Below, one piece after another: positions 42,001 to 50,812 of a stretch of 64,000 bases of DNA. A program made the position numbers and the translations under genes. Position 1 is the first letter of the stretch. Every line of letters begins with the position of its first letter. The notes below the pieces were generated by a model that saw only the letters and a list, made by a program, of their open reading frames with translations, was not told the DNA's origin and made no database searches. Source of the stretch: Nematostella vectensis. Its lineage: Eukaryota; Cnidaria; Anthozoa; Actiniaria; Edwardsiidae. Location: positions 7,674,001-7,738,000 of the forward strand of contig NC_064034.1 in assembly GCF_932526225.1 (NCBI RefSeq), in the 5' to 3' direction.

Positions 42001-45000
42001 GGTAGGAGTACGAGACATCCGAAAGTCGGATTCCTAAGCTGCGAACAGAGTTCGACCGAGAGCGCGAACTTCTGGAGCAACAGATCAACAATTACAGAAG
42101 ACAGGTGAGCTTAAGATCTTAAAAGCCTTTTTTTTTTACACTGATCCATTAGTGAATTTAAATGGTGCAGCAAATGATGCTTTATTTAACAAGTAAAACA
42201 CCAAATTTGGGCAGGAAAAGGGGGGATCTTTTTTTATACAACAAATGGTTTTCTTACATTACGATGTAGCTTTTTTGGGAGGCGCGCGCGCATGTGACGC
42301 CAAGAGTGCATGTTTCCTCTAATAACTCACGGACCCTTTACCAAAGGCGTGCGATTTACGAGTGTCGTTGTATTAATCCATTAATGGTGTATTTGTTTAT
42401 AGATTGAAGAATTGTCTGATAGACTTCGTCAGGAGATGGAGACTCGCAATCGTATAGAATTAGCCAACAAACAGCAGCAACAAGGTACAATAACATTCGC
42501 TTATTTTAAATTACATCAGCATTGTTACCTACAGCTTATACAATTGCTATTACTCATTAAAAATAATCATTATCATTACGGTTATTACATATTCATGGGC
42601 CATTGATTTCTAATGACCCTCTTCGTTTTCCAGAATTATCCTCGGCCAAAGCAAGTGAAAAAGTAAGTTCCCACAGTGATATGTTAAACTGCTAAAGACA
42701 GTAGTTTTCAAGTGCGAATAATTACAAAGCACCTTGCCACTGCTTAGCATTGCTTGCCATCATTTTTTATACGATTGCTTATCATTGCTTAGTATTGCTT
42801 GCCATTGCTTATCATTGCTTGCCATCATTTCTTACGTTTGCTTATCATTGCTTGCCGCTAGCTATTGGTTGTAATTGCTTGCCATTGCTTAGTATTTCTT
42901 GCCATTGCTTAGTATTTTTTGCCATTGCTTTGTATTTTTTGCCATTGCTTGTCATTGCTTAGTATTTCTTGCCATTGCTTGTCATTGCTTATTATTGCTT
43001 GCCATTTCTTGCCATTGCTTAGTATTTCTTGCCATTGTTTGCCATTGCTTAGTATTTCTTGCCATTGCTTTTCATTGCTTAGCATTGCTTGCCATTGCTT
43101 ATCATTGCTTAGTATTGCTTATCATTGCTTAGTATTGCTTAGTATTGCTTATCATTGCTTAGTATTGCTTATCATTGCTTAGTATTGCTTATCATTGCTT
43201 GCCATTGCTTAGCATTGCTTGTCATTGCTTAGCATTTCTTGTCATTGCTTATCATTGCTTATTATTACTTATCATTGACAAGTATTGCTTGCCATTGCTT
43301 ATCATTTCTTGCCATTCTTATCATTGCTTGCCATTGGTTTAGTATTGCTTGCCATTTTTTGTCATTGCTTGCCATTACTTATCATTGCTTGCCATTACTT
43401 ATCATTGCTTGCCATTGCTAAGTTTTGCTTGAGCAATGCCGGCGCTGTTTGCACACCATGTTAGGTAGGTACTGTTAGTTACTGTCAAGAAGATCGACAA
43501 CATTTCTTTTGTCATTCTGTCAAGCAAGTGGTACCAGCTGTAGGCTGTTGTTGTCGCTGTTTGTTCGGGGCTTTAACCTCATGTTCGTTATAGGACATTG
43601 CGTATGAGAGGGAACGACTGTTCAAAGCTAATCGGCAGCTGGAAGAAGAAATAGAAAGTTTAAAGGTAAGGCCATTCTGAGTTATAAAGAATGTTGATTA
43701 GCCACCACTTTGTTACATTATTTTAACAATTATTACATTGTTTACTACTCAATCGAAACTGAGATGCTGTTAGTAACTTTGATGTTTTTGTAGTGACATC
43801 GTTAATAAAGTACACTATATATCTGTCTACTGTCATCGTACATGTTTCTTTGGAAATTCCCTCTCAATAGACCGTGGTTTTTTGTAAATAATTACAAATG
43901 GTCCAAAAAAAACTCCAATTTTGTTACAGAACTACTATGATCAAAATTATGTGGAAAAGGGTCAACTGGATGCTTACAAGAAAGAGCTCGATGCCAAGGT
44001 ATGTTTTTCAAAGGATTTATGGATAATTATTGCTTATTCGCCTGTATTTTAACTAAACCTTCTCCTTTCTCTAGTCGAGATTTGAGATAAACCGCAAACT
44101 GGAAGAGGTCAACCAACATCTAGCAGACCAGGTACTGCTTGTAAAATTTATAGTTGCTTCTTAATGAATGGCGAATTGAAGTCATCAATGCCTTGCTAGC
44201 TAAGGGTGCTCGCATTTGTTTCTGCTGTTGACATTAAGCCGAGTGTATACCCAGCTTGCAAGCGTCGGTTGGTATCAGTGAAACCTGCCAAACTAGCGAT
44301 ATTTGCAGCCATCTTGGATTGGTGGAGAGTGGTGGGACCCAACATGACTGCATTTTAACCTTTGATGCTAAGCGATGTTCTTTATTAATATTTACTTTAA
44401 CAGGCAGCATCAAGGGAAAAGTTAGAACTAATGCGAGAGCAGAACGCTGCGAAGACTCGTGCAGAGTTAGAGCAAACGATATCATCCTTGAAGGTCAGTG
44501 AGGCAATAAGATGTTCCCAACAACACAAGACACCTCAATTTTTTCTTTCAAACATATCACTTTCTATTATTTTAAGAAAAATCTTTAAAACAGAAAATTC
44601 CGTTTACGTACAAATGCGTAGAAAAACGTTTCTTCTATCGAATACAAAAGCTCAGTTCGTGAACTCCTATTATGTACAAAAAATATTCCTCTATTAATTA
44701 CGCGCTTATGCATTCAGGATAAGCTGGCAAAAGCAAGCTCCGGTATGCACGAGTTCGAGACCCAAAAAGAGAGTATAGACATGGAGGCAAGGAGATATAA
44801 GGTGAGATTATCAAAAGAGAGTATAGACATGGAGGCAAGGAGATATAAGGTGAGATTATCAAAAGAGAGTATAGACATGGAGGCAAGGAGATATAAGGTG
44901 AGATTATCAGTATACCACCACAGCTACCAATGGCTAATGTTTATACTTAAAGATATTTTCAAAATATGTTTATTCTTAATTAAATTGATGGATGTCTTTT

Positions 45001-45650
45001 TTTCCAGGATTTATATGAAAACGAATTAAAAGCAAAAGACAAATTGACAAACAGGCTTGCGAGAGCCAACGAGAAAGTGGCTGAATCTAAGGCGCTTTTG
45101 AAGTAAGTTCTTCTGTAAAGACGTGCTTCCTTCTCCCTGTTTTGTAGCGCTATTGAAAGGGTGAGTGAGTGTTATAACCTGCCGAAAAAAAAAAAAAAAT
45201 TAAAAAAACATCTTCCGCTCCTTTAGCATTGAGAGGTCACGACGCTTGCAGTCGGCTGACCGTGACACCGGGTTCACTCAAAGCCCAAAGTTCTCTATGG
45301 ATCCGCTTAGCAGTATAATTGGTGGCTCACCTCGCAGCCCTGACCGGATGTACTCGCAGGGAGACGAAAACTTGATGCGAGCCGTCGAGAACGAGCTCAA
45401 CAAGAGCATCAAGAGACACCTAGAGACCAGTAAGTGAAGCAGAAGCGAATTTCTCGATCTTTTGAAATCTCTTTCTAAGCGAGCACTCATCTATCTTATG
45501 ACGTCATTTCTCTCCCCAGGCCCTGTCACGACAGACCTCGATATACGGTCGTCGCCCCTAGCAATCAGTGGCGGTGAAAGTCGGTACTCACCGCTTGCTA
45601 ACTCGTCGAGACAGTACATGTCGGTGCTTAAGAAGAACTATTTTGTATAA
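11681..45650 (+). CDS. ANKRD26: ANKRD26 orthologue: ankyrin-repeat and coiled-coil protein, 56 exons, 2517 aa
   Basis: Order: short basic N-terminus, six ankyrin repeats plus a partial seventh, disordered Ser/Thr/Pro and acid-rich linker, a 405-codon charged helix, then a coiled coil of over 1000 residues. It is identified by the animal ANKRD26/CCDC144/POTE layout: the NRTALHLA ankyrin start, an ELWEAEMKARTKLG block (residues about 2095-2110; vertebrate form ELWESEVKSRSKLG) and the C-terminus YMSVLKKNYFV, close to the vertebrate ending. Summed exons give 7554 nt, an exact multiple of three, with phases matching at all 55 junctions. In vertebrates ANKRD26 localises to centriole distal appendages, acts in PIDDosome recruitment and ciliary biology, and 5' UTR variants cause thrombocytopenia; the centriolar role here is inferred by orthology. 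ATG 11681 was chosen because MSGLKKLFGKK resembles the short basic vertebrate start. Three exons end in tandemly duplicated donor regions. Exon coordinates are in the next six entries. Confidence 0.95.
12852..13139. repeat. Dispersed inverted-repeat element (CAGGCCCGTACCC ... GGGTACGCGCCTG)
   Basis: This is the most complete of three related copies. It starts CAGGCCCGTACCCA and ends TGGGTACGCGCCTG, with an internal GTGCTATTTGTGGACAAAG block shared with the copies at 3969 and 50417. It lies in ANKRD26 intron 1 and is a likely non-autonomous DNA transposon. Target duplications are not convincing. Confidence 0.7.
14984..15745 (+). repeat. 92-bp tandem array carrying the exon-5 3' end and its splice donor
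   Basis: Units start at 14984, 15076, 15168, 15260, 15352, 15444, 15536 and 15628, with a 26-bp ninth partial at 15720-15745. Each unit is the last 26 bp of ANKRD26 exon 5 (CATGCGATCATCCATGG ... CACAG) plus the first 66 bp of its intron, so GTAACC donors occur at 15010, 15102, 15194, 15286, 15378, 15470, 15562 and 15654. The ninth partial stops exactly where the exon ends and is followed by TAGCAA instead of GTAACC. Confidence 0.97.
15831..21765 (+). CDS. ANKRD26: ANKRD26 exons 6-18: disordered Ser/Thr/Pro-rich and acidic linker
   Basis: Exons: 15831-15988, 16286-16453, 17181-17226, 17317-17389, 17906-17984, 18056-18109, 18296-18460, 19707-19888, 20076-20141, 20219-20255, 20785-20979, 21177-21314 and 21740-21765. 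The sequence is low-complexity, with Ser runs, GTP/STP repeats in exon 13, short acidic clusters (DDEE) and repeated D-W/D-S motifs such as GGTSWDSSVADEED and DSDWDTSD, likely short linear binding motifs. Exon 7 ends at a GTTAGT donor just before an in-frame stop, so correct splicing there is essential. Exon 17 has a CAGCAG tandem acceptor giving an optional Ala. Exon 18 is only 26 nt. The micro-exons are supported by phase continuity, so individual borders carry moderate confidence. Confidence 0.82.
18711..19335 (+). repeat. Direct repeat pair (about 140 bp) in ANKRD26 intron 12
   Basis: Copies at about 18711-18850 and 19189-19330 share CATTGAGAGTAGCAAATC, then ATTGTCTTCCATTTTGAACG and TGGAGCTCAAGAA, with small substitutions. 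They sit in a repeat-rich 1.2-kb intron that probably contains an old insertion. No coding capacity seen. Confidence 0.8.
20293..20472 (+). pseudogene. Decayed tandem copy of ANKRD26 exon 16
   Basis: About 180 bp is over 85% similar to exon 16 (20785-20979). It keeps the SDLSVSL, PSDDEIS and PPLDDDEPLANDAHTSVPEK blocks, but a small deletion after the Lys-rich part shifts the frame to a stop. The acceptor upstream is gone and the donor GT is AT. It lies in the intron just before its functional sister, so a local exon duplication has been inactivated. Confidence 0.85.
21799..22037. mobile_element. TTAA-type MITE, degraded copy
   Basis: It begins TTAA AGCCGCATTGTCACCAG, then TTTACTTCCGGAGGTCCGAC, and shares its whole interior, in reverse orientation, with the intact element at 55048-55302. 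The right terminus survives only as GGAAATAAACTTGTGAC. It starts 33 bp into ANKRD26 intron 18. Confidence 0.8.
22234..23448 (+). CDS. ANKRD26: ANKRD26 exon 19: giant charged-helix exon
   Basis: One 1215-nt exon encodes residues 720-1124, by far the largest exon in the gene. The first third is linker with a Ser/Glu-rich acidic patch (HDSDSEATETESEWEKEK). From about residue 810 it becomes an almost pure Glu/Arg/Lys/Gln helix with ERER, EEERR and REKE patterns and very few hydrophobic heptad residues. That composition fits a stable single alpha-helix or extended rod more than a classical two-stranded coiled coil (inference). It begins and ends in phase 0. Confidence 0.92.
24646..28047 (+). CDS. 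ANKRD26: ANKRD26 exons 20-23: end of charged helix and acidic linker
   Basis: Exons: 24646-24982, 26979-27249, 27418-27463 and 27813-28047. Exons 20-21 continue the charged helix (LEQLKKTYEERIERE, then MEKRQLQDLEARKELLD). Exons 22-23 are a linker with GYEDSEGSDTEN and DDVDWSESSDEA motifs and an Ala/Pro/Ser tail. Exon 23 must be spliced at 28048: read-through gives GNAM then TGA. Its last 24 nt and donor are included in a 277-bp tandem repeat. Confidence 0.88.
27322..27373. repeat. (ACAG)n/(ACGG)n tetranucleotide microsatellite
   Basis: A run of GACA units changes to GACG units close to the start of ANKRD26 intron 21. Confidence 0.95.
28024..28854 (+). repeat. 277-bp x3 tandem array carrying the exon-23 3' end and donor
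   Basis: Units start at 28024, 28301 and 28578. Each contains the last 24 bp of ANKRD26 exon 23 (AAAACGGGATTGTTAGTCCG, then CAAG) and its GTAACG donor, at 28048, 28325 and 28602. The units are over 95% similar. Each ends with the same GTATGAATCAACACAAGGTT stretch that forms the outer arm of the foldback element next to the array. Confidence 0.96.
28817..29043. mobile_element. Foldback element, about 85-bp arms around a 57-bp loop
   Basis: The left arm 28817-28901 and right arm 28959-29043 are near-perfect inverse complements, running from AAGGTATGAATCAACACAAG through CGCCTCTGTGAAACAGAGTG to CGAGCGTTAGC. From memory, the inner CGACGAAGGGCT / CGTTTCGAGCGTTAGC type of sequence is common in cnidarian genomes. 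No ORF. Confidence 0.85.
30005..42662 (+). CDS. ANKRD26: ANKRD26 exons 24-48: main coiled-coil rod
   Basis: Exons: 30005-30137, 30750-30929, 31345-31557, 31970-32183, 32528-32662, 32737-32816, 33026-33110, 33180-33236, 33622-33741, 33812-33858, 34073-34151, 34504-34551, 34911-35036, 35473-35535, 35617-35682, 35994-36143, 37298-37417, 40336-40407, 40695-40793, 40874-40924, 41024-41097, 41643-41712, 42006-42104, 42403-42484 and 42634-42662. These encode regular heptad-like sequence, starting DTVRDYRRQIDKLRERN and including the family-diagnostic ELWEAEMKARTKLG in exon 42. The region corresponds to the CCDC144C-type coiled coil of vertebrate ANKRD26. Many exons are short (48-150 nt) and phase 0-0, so exon skipping would preserve frame. 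Exon 35 has a weak GTGGGA donor. A small phase-0 exon could have been missed in the 2.9-kb intron before exon 41. Confidence 0.88.
42735..43435. repeat. Degenerate decanucleotide array in ANKRD26 intron 48
   Basis: About 700 bp of ATTGCTTRSY-type units (ATTGCTTAGT, ATTGCTTGCC, ATTGCTTATC, ATTTCTTGCC). Because ten is not a multiple of three, several frames stay open and read as Cys/His/Leu-rich nonsense repeats. Confidence 0.95.
43594..45650 (+). CDS. ANKRD26: ANKRD26 exons 49-56: conserved C-terminal domain
   Basis: Exons: 43594-43665, 43930-43998, 44075-44131, 44404-44493, 44718-44801, 45008-45102, 45227-45429 and 45520-45650. Exon 51 (FEINRKLEEVNQHLADQ) and exon 52 (AASREKLELMREQN) match the strongly conserved vertebrate block with the same INxKLxEVNxxLxxQAAS pattern. 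Then come YENELKAKDKLTNRLARANE and the terminal REYVQVLKKNYMI-like ending, here RQYMSVLKKNYFV. Exon 53 has three in-frame donors 48 bp apart (44802, 44850, 44898); the longest form adds 32 residues. No canonical AATAAA was seen in the near 3' UTR; an ATTAAA at 46442 is a candidate. Confidence 0.93.
44765..44908 (+). repeat. 48-bp x3 tandem array carrying the exon-53 3' end and donor, in frame
   Basis: Three virtually identical units (44765, 44813, 44861) each hold the last 37 bp of ANKRD26 exon 53 plus the first 11 bp of the intron, GTGAGATTATC. Because 48 is divisible by three and the 11 intronic bases are open, all three GTGAGA donors give an uninterrupted frame, adding 0, 16 or 32 residues to the coiled coil. 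Confidence 0.97.
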
Positions 45651-47215
45651 CAATGTTAAACAAACAATTCACTCTTAACATCAAACTAGAAATTCTCCTG
45701 TGTTATTCCATTCATTCCATGTATCAAAAGAGACATTTCCATTTCCATTCATTTCCGGCTTTTTGCCAGAAATTCTCTTTATTCACTCCCTGTATCAAAC
45801 TAGTGATTTACTAGCAGTCACACTAAAAAAAAAATCCAGTTCCATTTGCTTCCTGCGTCCAACAAGGTGCTCCCTATTCATGTTATACGGAACGTCGGGG
45901 ATCGATATTTTTTGCTCTTTCTTGCTCTTTATTCCGCTAATTAAATTTGAGATCAATTCGGACATATCTTGTTTATAATTAGGACTAGCAGAAAAGCATG
46001 CGAGAGTGCATGAGTTAAAGTAAGCTCAGTGTTACATGGAAGATATTTGTAGAATTAAAAACAAATGCATCCAACAAATTGGTATTGGTTAAGGTTGGCG
46101 TGGAATATCAGAACAGTGAAGTTTTATTCTGGCTGCAGAAACAAAGTTTTCTTTAGACAAGACTATTATGTAACACGCCTATTATACGTTTTTTTATATT
46201 CGACATTGGCATGGAAATGTGCAAAATCGCGATTAGTGTATTCATGCGTGGAAATGACTAAAGGAACTGTGTCGTTATTCATTTCATTCGTTGTTTCAAT
46301 TGATGAGATATTTATATATTCTGTATATTCTGAATTTTAAGCATTATATCCCAACTGTAATTCAAAGCGATCGCTTTTAAAGATCTTTTATTTCTATGCA
46401 TCAAATACATTATTTTTGTACAAAATGTTTATTAGAGAAGTATTAAAGAAAATTGCTAGTAAACTATCTGCTGTTTTTATCGGGATATTAATAGTGGGGC
46501 TGATTTTTTTTACATAAATTGTTTTGTATGCCTAATGAAATATGTATATACATATGCCCTAAAAGATAGGAAAATCACCAAAGTCTACTATTACGAAGTT
46601 TTAACCTCCACTCCCCCCCCCCCCCCCCCTTCCTCAGGGCTCCGTGGCCCGTATATTTATTTTAAGAAAAGATAGTGGCTATTTAACAGTTTCTGAGCCG
46701 CAGAAAACGGTAAGGGGGGGGGGGCATATCTTTTAAGAAGAGAAGATTTGTTTCTTTAATTAAGTTTAAAGATAAGATATTGTAACATTTCTGTCCCTCA
46801 TTAAAAATATTAGTCTTGTCAAGCTTATATTTAGCGCTTATGCCATTTCAATTGAGGTGGATACGGGCCAAATATCTACCGAGAGCCTAAGGCTAAAGAG
46901 CCGGAATGGAAATGGTATAATTTTTTGAGTATATAAAACGAGCTTTAGAGCAATTTTTCTTTCCGGAAATACTTGCAAATAGGATGTTACACCCGCCATT
47001 TTGCTTGATTTCGGGCAGCAGGAAAATATCCACCTCCTAGGAGGTGTATATTGCATTTTATCCCGAGTTTCTCAACCAATCAAAATCGCTTGTCCTAGGT
47101 TGCGAGGCTCCCGAGTTTTATATACTAAAAACCTATGTACATACATGTTTCACATATACCTCTATACATACTGTTGCCTATATCAATTGCTATAATGCAT
47201 TATTGATTGTGTGCT
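45651..47215. other. ANKRD26 3' UTR and convergent intergenic region
   Basis: No coding evidence. It holds a 17-bp poly-C tract at 46613-46629, a poly-G run near 46716, and a perfect 16-bp palindrome CACCTCCTAGGAGGTG at 47031-47046. The ANKRD26 gene and the minus-strand gene at 47216 converge here, so both 3' UTRs should lie in this interval. Confidence 0.5.
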
Positions 47216-47935
47216 TCAGAAAATTTCCATTGCGTTGTGTGACACGGTCAGTAACACAACAGTGTTTGACTTAAGTTCACTCGGTACCAGTCTGTAAGCA
47301 CGAGCCGTTACCTTAGCAACATCAGCAGACGCGGCCCAGACATGGAGAATTTGCTTGTGCCAGTGTTCCATGGTATTTCTACTAGAGGTTACGATCCCTT
47401 TCAACTTCTTACACAGCAAATAGGCCGCGTCTTCGGTGGTAAACTCGCCACGATATTTCATCGCTCTTGTCACCGAAACTCCGATCTTTAGACCAAAGAT
47501 GTTGCACGTGTAGTCTGTTATTGAACCTCCTTCGGGGAAATAGAGAACTTCGAGCTCTGTTTTATCCAGCACAGCCCCGTAACATCTCTGCATCATTTCA
47601 CAACTGAGGATTTCGCTGATCTCCGAGCTTCCACCAGCGTTTTTGGTGGACGCCATTCGAACTGCACCGGACGACAAATTCATGGCCTCCATACTTCGAA
47701 GCATCTCTATTTCCGTGATTATCAGACCCGATTTCTCATACACGCATAGCTTTTCGCGGAATTTTAAGAGGTTCCCAAGATTCAAAACAAAGTTTTCACC
47801 GATGTAAATTTGAGGTTTGAGCGAGAAAGTGAATTCTCGCGATTTTTGCGTTCGGTGTTTTCTCCGTTTCACAACATGATTTGTTTTAATGTCAGTTCGT
47901 GAAGAAGTTCTGATCTGTGTTATTGAAAACCCCAT
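47216..47935 (-). CDS. Intronless conserved-looking gene, function unknown (239 aa)
   Basis: A single uninterrupted ORF runs from an ATG at 47935 to a TGA at 47216-47218, far longer than chance ORFs here and without low-complexity sequence. The N-terminal 40 residues are basic (VKRRKHRTQKSR). The body is a well-mixed globular sequence with predicted alternating helix/strand: IITEIEMLRSMEAM, then GGSITDYTCNIFGLKIGVSVTRAMK, then an alpha-helical C-terminal half including HKQILHVWAAS. I do not recognise a named family. The E ... DY ... GVSVTRAMK arrangement loosely recalls the PD-(D/E)XK nuclease fold (acidic residues followed by a strand and a lysine), but this is only a suggestion. No TM segment or signal peptide. 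Lack of introns beside intron-rich genes is compatible with retrocopy or acquired origin. Confidence 0.7.
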   Translation of the reverse strand: MGFSITQIRTSSRTDIKTNHVVKRRKHRTQKSREFTFSLKPQIYIGENFVLNLGNLLKFREKLCVYEKSGLIITEIEMLRSMEAMNLSSGAVRMASTKNAGGSSEISEILSCEMMQRCYGAVLDKTELEVLYFPEGGSITDYTCNIFGLKIGVSVTRAMKYRGEFTTEDAAYLLCKKLKGIVTSSRNTMEHWHKQILHVWAASADVAKVTARAYRLVPSELKSNTVVLLTVSHNAMEIF

Positions 47936-49540
47936 TCGTTTGAGTCTTTCTCGTTCTTGTCCTCATTTTCGTGTCCTAGAATCTAGTTAAGTTCTTGACG
48001 TGATATCGCTTTTTATATTGTTGTTGTGGTCTTGCTCCACGTTGCATCAGACTTTGCAATAAATCATTAAAATATTCGATTACTAATGTTTCCCAAAATA
48101 GATTGTAAAAGTAATGGTGTTGTATCTTCAAAACCCATTTGAAAGGCGGTTTTCCGTGCCTTAATGTTAGACCACCACAAAAAGAGCCTGCTTTTGAAAA
48201 ACCAAGTTTCTGTAGTTTAGGGTTATTTGGAATTTATAGACCCTTTTTATTTTCGTATGGTAATTTTAGCCAAAATACGTCTAGTAAGGCCACTCTTGAC
48301 TGCGTTGTTGCGTGACTTTCTCGTGACTGTGTGTTACGTGACGGTTACCGCGAACATCTGCCACGGTTTACCAAAGGAAGCCCAAGGTATACCTATCAAA
48401 CTCTCCCACATTAGACGGGAGTCTAAGCTCTTCTCCCGCTCTTCCGCGTGGAGCACCAAATCTCCCGCATTTTACCGATTTTTATAGCCTCAGAAAAATT
48501 ATTTTATAGAAAATCGACATTTTTGCCTATTTTCTGAAAAGGTTTAAATGAAAATATCTAAAAAAAAATAATTCTCTTGCGTAGCGCAATTTATTTACCC
48601 CCCCCCCCCCCCTCGTGAGATCTATAAGTGGATTTGTGCGAGAGCTTTCCGAACAGCAAACGCTGTACCTTCTTTATACCTAGGCGATGATTGGGCAAGA
48701 AAAACGAAAACAACTTTTAAGGCAAATATGTCTTAATATGTCGGGCAGAAAGTGAGATGGGTACAGTCTCTGAATGTTTATTTAACAGGGTGATGAAGCA
48801 TCTGCCGTTGGTGTTCTTCTTTTGCTCAAGTCTGATTTGAGACGTCCCTGGGTTTCCGAGGATGGATTTGAGAGTTTTCTCCTCAAATTTCTAACCGCCA
48901 TAATTGCTTAATTTTATTATAGGAAACTGATGTTTGACAACAGGTTGTTCAAATTGTTGGCGTATGTGCTATAATTACTAGCGCTCTTCGATGGGATACG
49001 AGCCCGAACGAACAGGTGTACCAAGTGAGGCGCTGTCTAGTTAAATATAGGTCACACTTTTAACCCTATTCAGACCGACCGGGGGGGGGGGGGGGGGCTT
49101 TTGAGGGCCCCAGCACCTTTGATCTGTAATAATTTTTGAACTAGTAGGGCTAGAGCATTGAAATTTTTTTCCTAAAATTTATCTGGGATCAGTTTCGTGT
49201 AAACAAAATTTTGATATGTGTACCCTGGTAACCATAGTAACCAAGTTTTGAGGCATAGGTTTAATGAAAATTAGGCAAAACGCTTTAAGTCGTTAAGATC
49301 AACTATTAATACGACGTGCTCAACGTAAATCCATTTCATTTAAACGTTTTATGCCAAGTTTTGAAAAAAATAGTCCAAGGCTAGTGAGAAAATGTTTTTT
49401 TCTCTGTGGCTAAAAGGGTTCAGAAATTAGGAGGCATATGACGATGTAGGAAGACTTTGAAAAGCAAGGGTCGTTTTCCCCCTTCTCGGCCGCCATTTTA
49501 GATTCCTTGAGACAAAGTCAATTTTTCCGCCCTGTCATCT

Positions 49541-49635
49541 GATTGGCTAATCCGTGCGTCTAAAAATAGCCTGATCCTAGGAAACGCCGTGACACTTATA
49601 TAATACAGATGATTGCCCCTACTTATGAGCCCCTG
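49541..49635. mobile_element. One-ended fragment of the CAGGGGC inverted-repeat element
   Basis: It matches the right arm of the element at 10632-11099, from GATTGGCTAATCCGTGCGTC to the terminal TATGAGCCCCTG. The opposite end is missing, so this is a truncated or solo copy. Confidence 0.8.
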
Positions 49636-50416
49636 TGTCACATAATTAGCTAAAATCCGCTGTTTTTTTTTTTTAACTAACATCTAAATTTGGCAAAATC
49701 CTGTTTATATTTCTCTATAAGTAGAGAAAAACATTTTTTGGTAAAGATATTTAAATTATTACATTAATTAAGAGTCCAGTTGCAAACTTATGCTATATTA
49801 AAGGTACCATGCCAATCAATGACGTCACAGATGTCATATATTGTTGTCATAGAAACAGTGTCACTAATAATATATGTCTACTGCAAGATTATCGAAAAAA
49901 GACATACAGAAATACACATCTAAAAAAACAGAAATATTGTCCGTTTCTGCTCCTTTTTAAAGGAGCAGAAAAATGACGTCACTTAAAAGTGACGTCATCG
50001 TCACTTTTGGAGAATATCGGTCGCTTTTTGAATACGAACTGATTATGTTCGTCAGAGGAAGCCTAAAAAAGCCCGGTCTGAATAGGGTTAAACCCATTGA
50101 CTCCTGGCTATTTTTGACCTGAATTTTCCAAAAAAAAAACAAAACAGATACCTTCCCCCTATTTTAAGTTTTATACAGCCCGTCAAAGTCAAGCACCGCG
50201 CTGCACCTAGTCAGCGGTATCCTAGCTTTCTAATAGTGCTTTGCGGTCCCATTTTCAATCCCTTGTCGCTGTGCTGATGCGGGCACAAGCTGATGGTTGC
50301 ATGTACTTTGCATCAAAAATACAGCTATGACCATATTGGGAGAGTGTCTCAGAACATCATGAAGTCTATTGGGGGCATAATTAAAATGCTGTACTCATGG
50401 ATATTTGCAAGCGAAG

Positions 50417-50676
50417 CAGGCCTGTACCCAGGAGGGGGGGGGTGCAGGGGGTGCGAACCGAAGGTCCACTTTCGGTTCTCAATAGACGTGCTATTTGTAA
50501 ACAAAGCTATAAAGCATAAGCTCTATCACGCTGGTATGTAGCCAAATCCGACAATGAACGTCCCGTGGAGATACGACGAAGGCATAAAAAAATTCCTTTT
50601 TGTTTTTTAGGGGGTGGTCAGATTTTTATCACAGAACTTACCCCCCCCCCCCCCCCCCCTCCTGCGCCGCCTGCAA
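50417..50676. repeat. Third copy of the CAGGCCYGTACCC dispersed repeat
   Basis: It begins CAGGCCTGTACCCAGGA with a poly-G run and GTGCAGGGGGTGCG, shares the GACGTGCTATTTGTAAACAA and AATCCGACAATGAACGTCCC blocks with the 12852 copy, and fades after a 19-bp poly-C run. Confidence 0.7.
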
Positions 50677-50812
50677 AGGTGGATTCATGGTGATTTTTTT
50701 TAGCTTTGCCTGGATGAGAAAATAATGTTCTAATGAATCACCACGGCTCTTCTAAATGCTGTCTTTTCTTAAACCAAATTCATTCCAAAATTGTTTACAT
50801 TAATCTGTTTAG

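Larger units (their letters stand above)
47936..50812. other. Intergenic repeat-rich region
   Basis: It contains the upstream region of the minus-strand gene, poly-C (48598-48612) and poly-G (49081-49097) tracts, a one-ended inverted-repeat fragment, a CAGGCCYGTACCC-type repeat and a 19-bp poly-C run (50641-50659). A short AAATGACGTCACTT-type palindromic block with three TGACGTCA-like motifs occurs near 49972-50000. No gene supported. Confidence 0.5.

Noticed and set aside
42750-43421. Cys/His/Leu-rich repeat ORFs
   Set aside because: Intronic decanucleotide array read in several frames.
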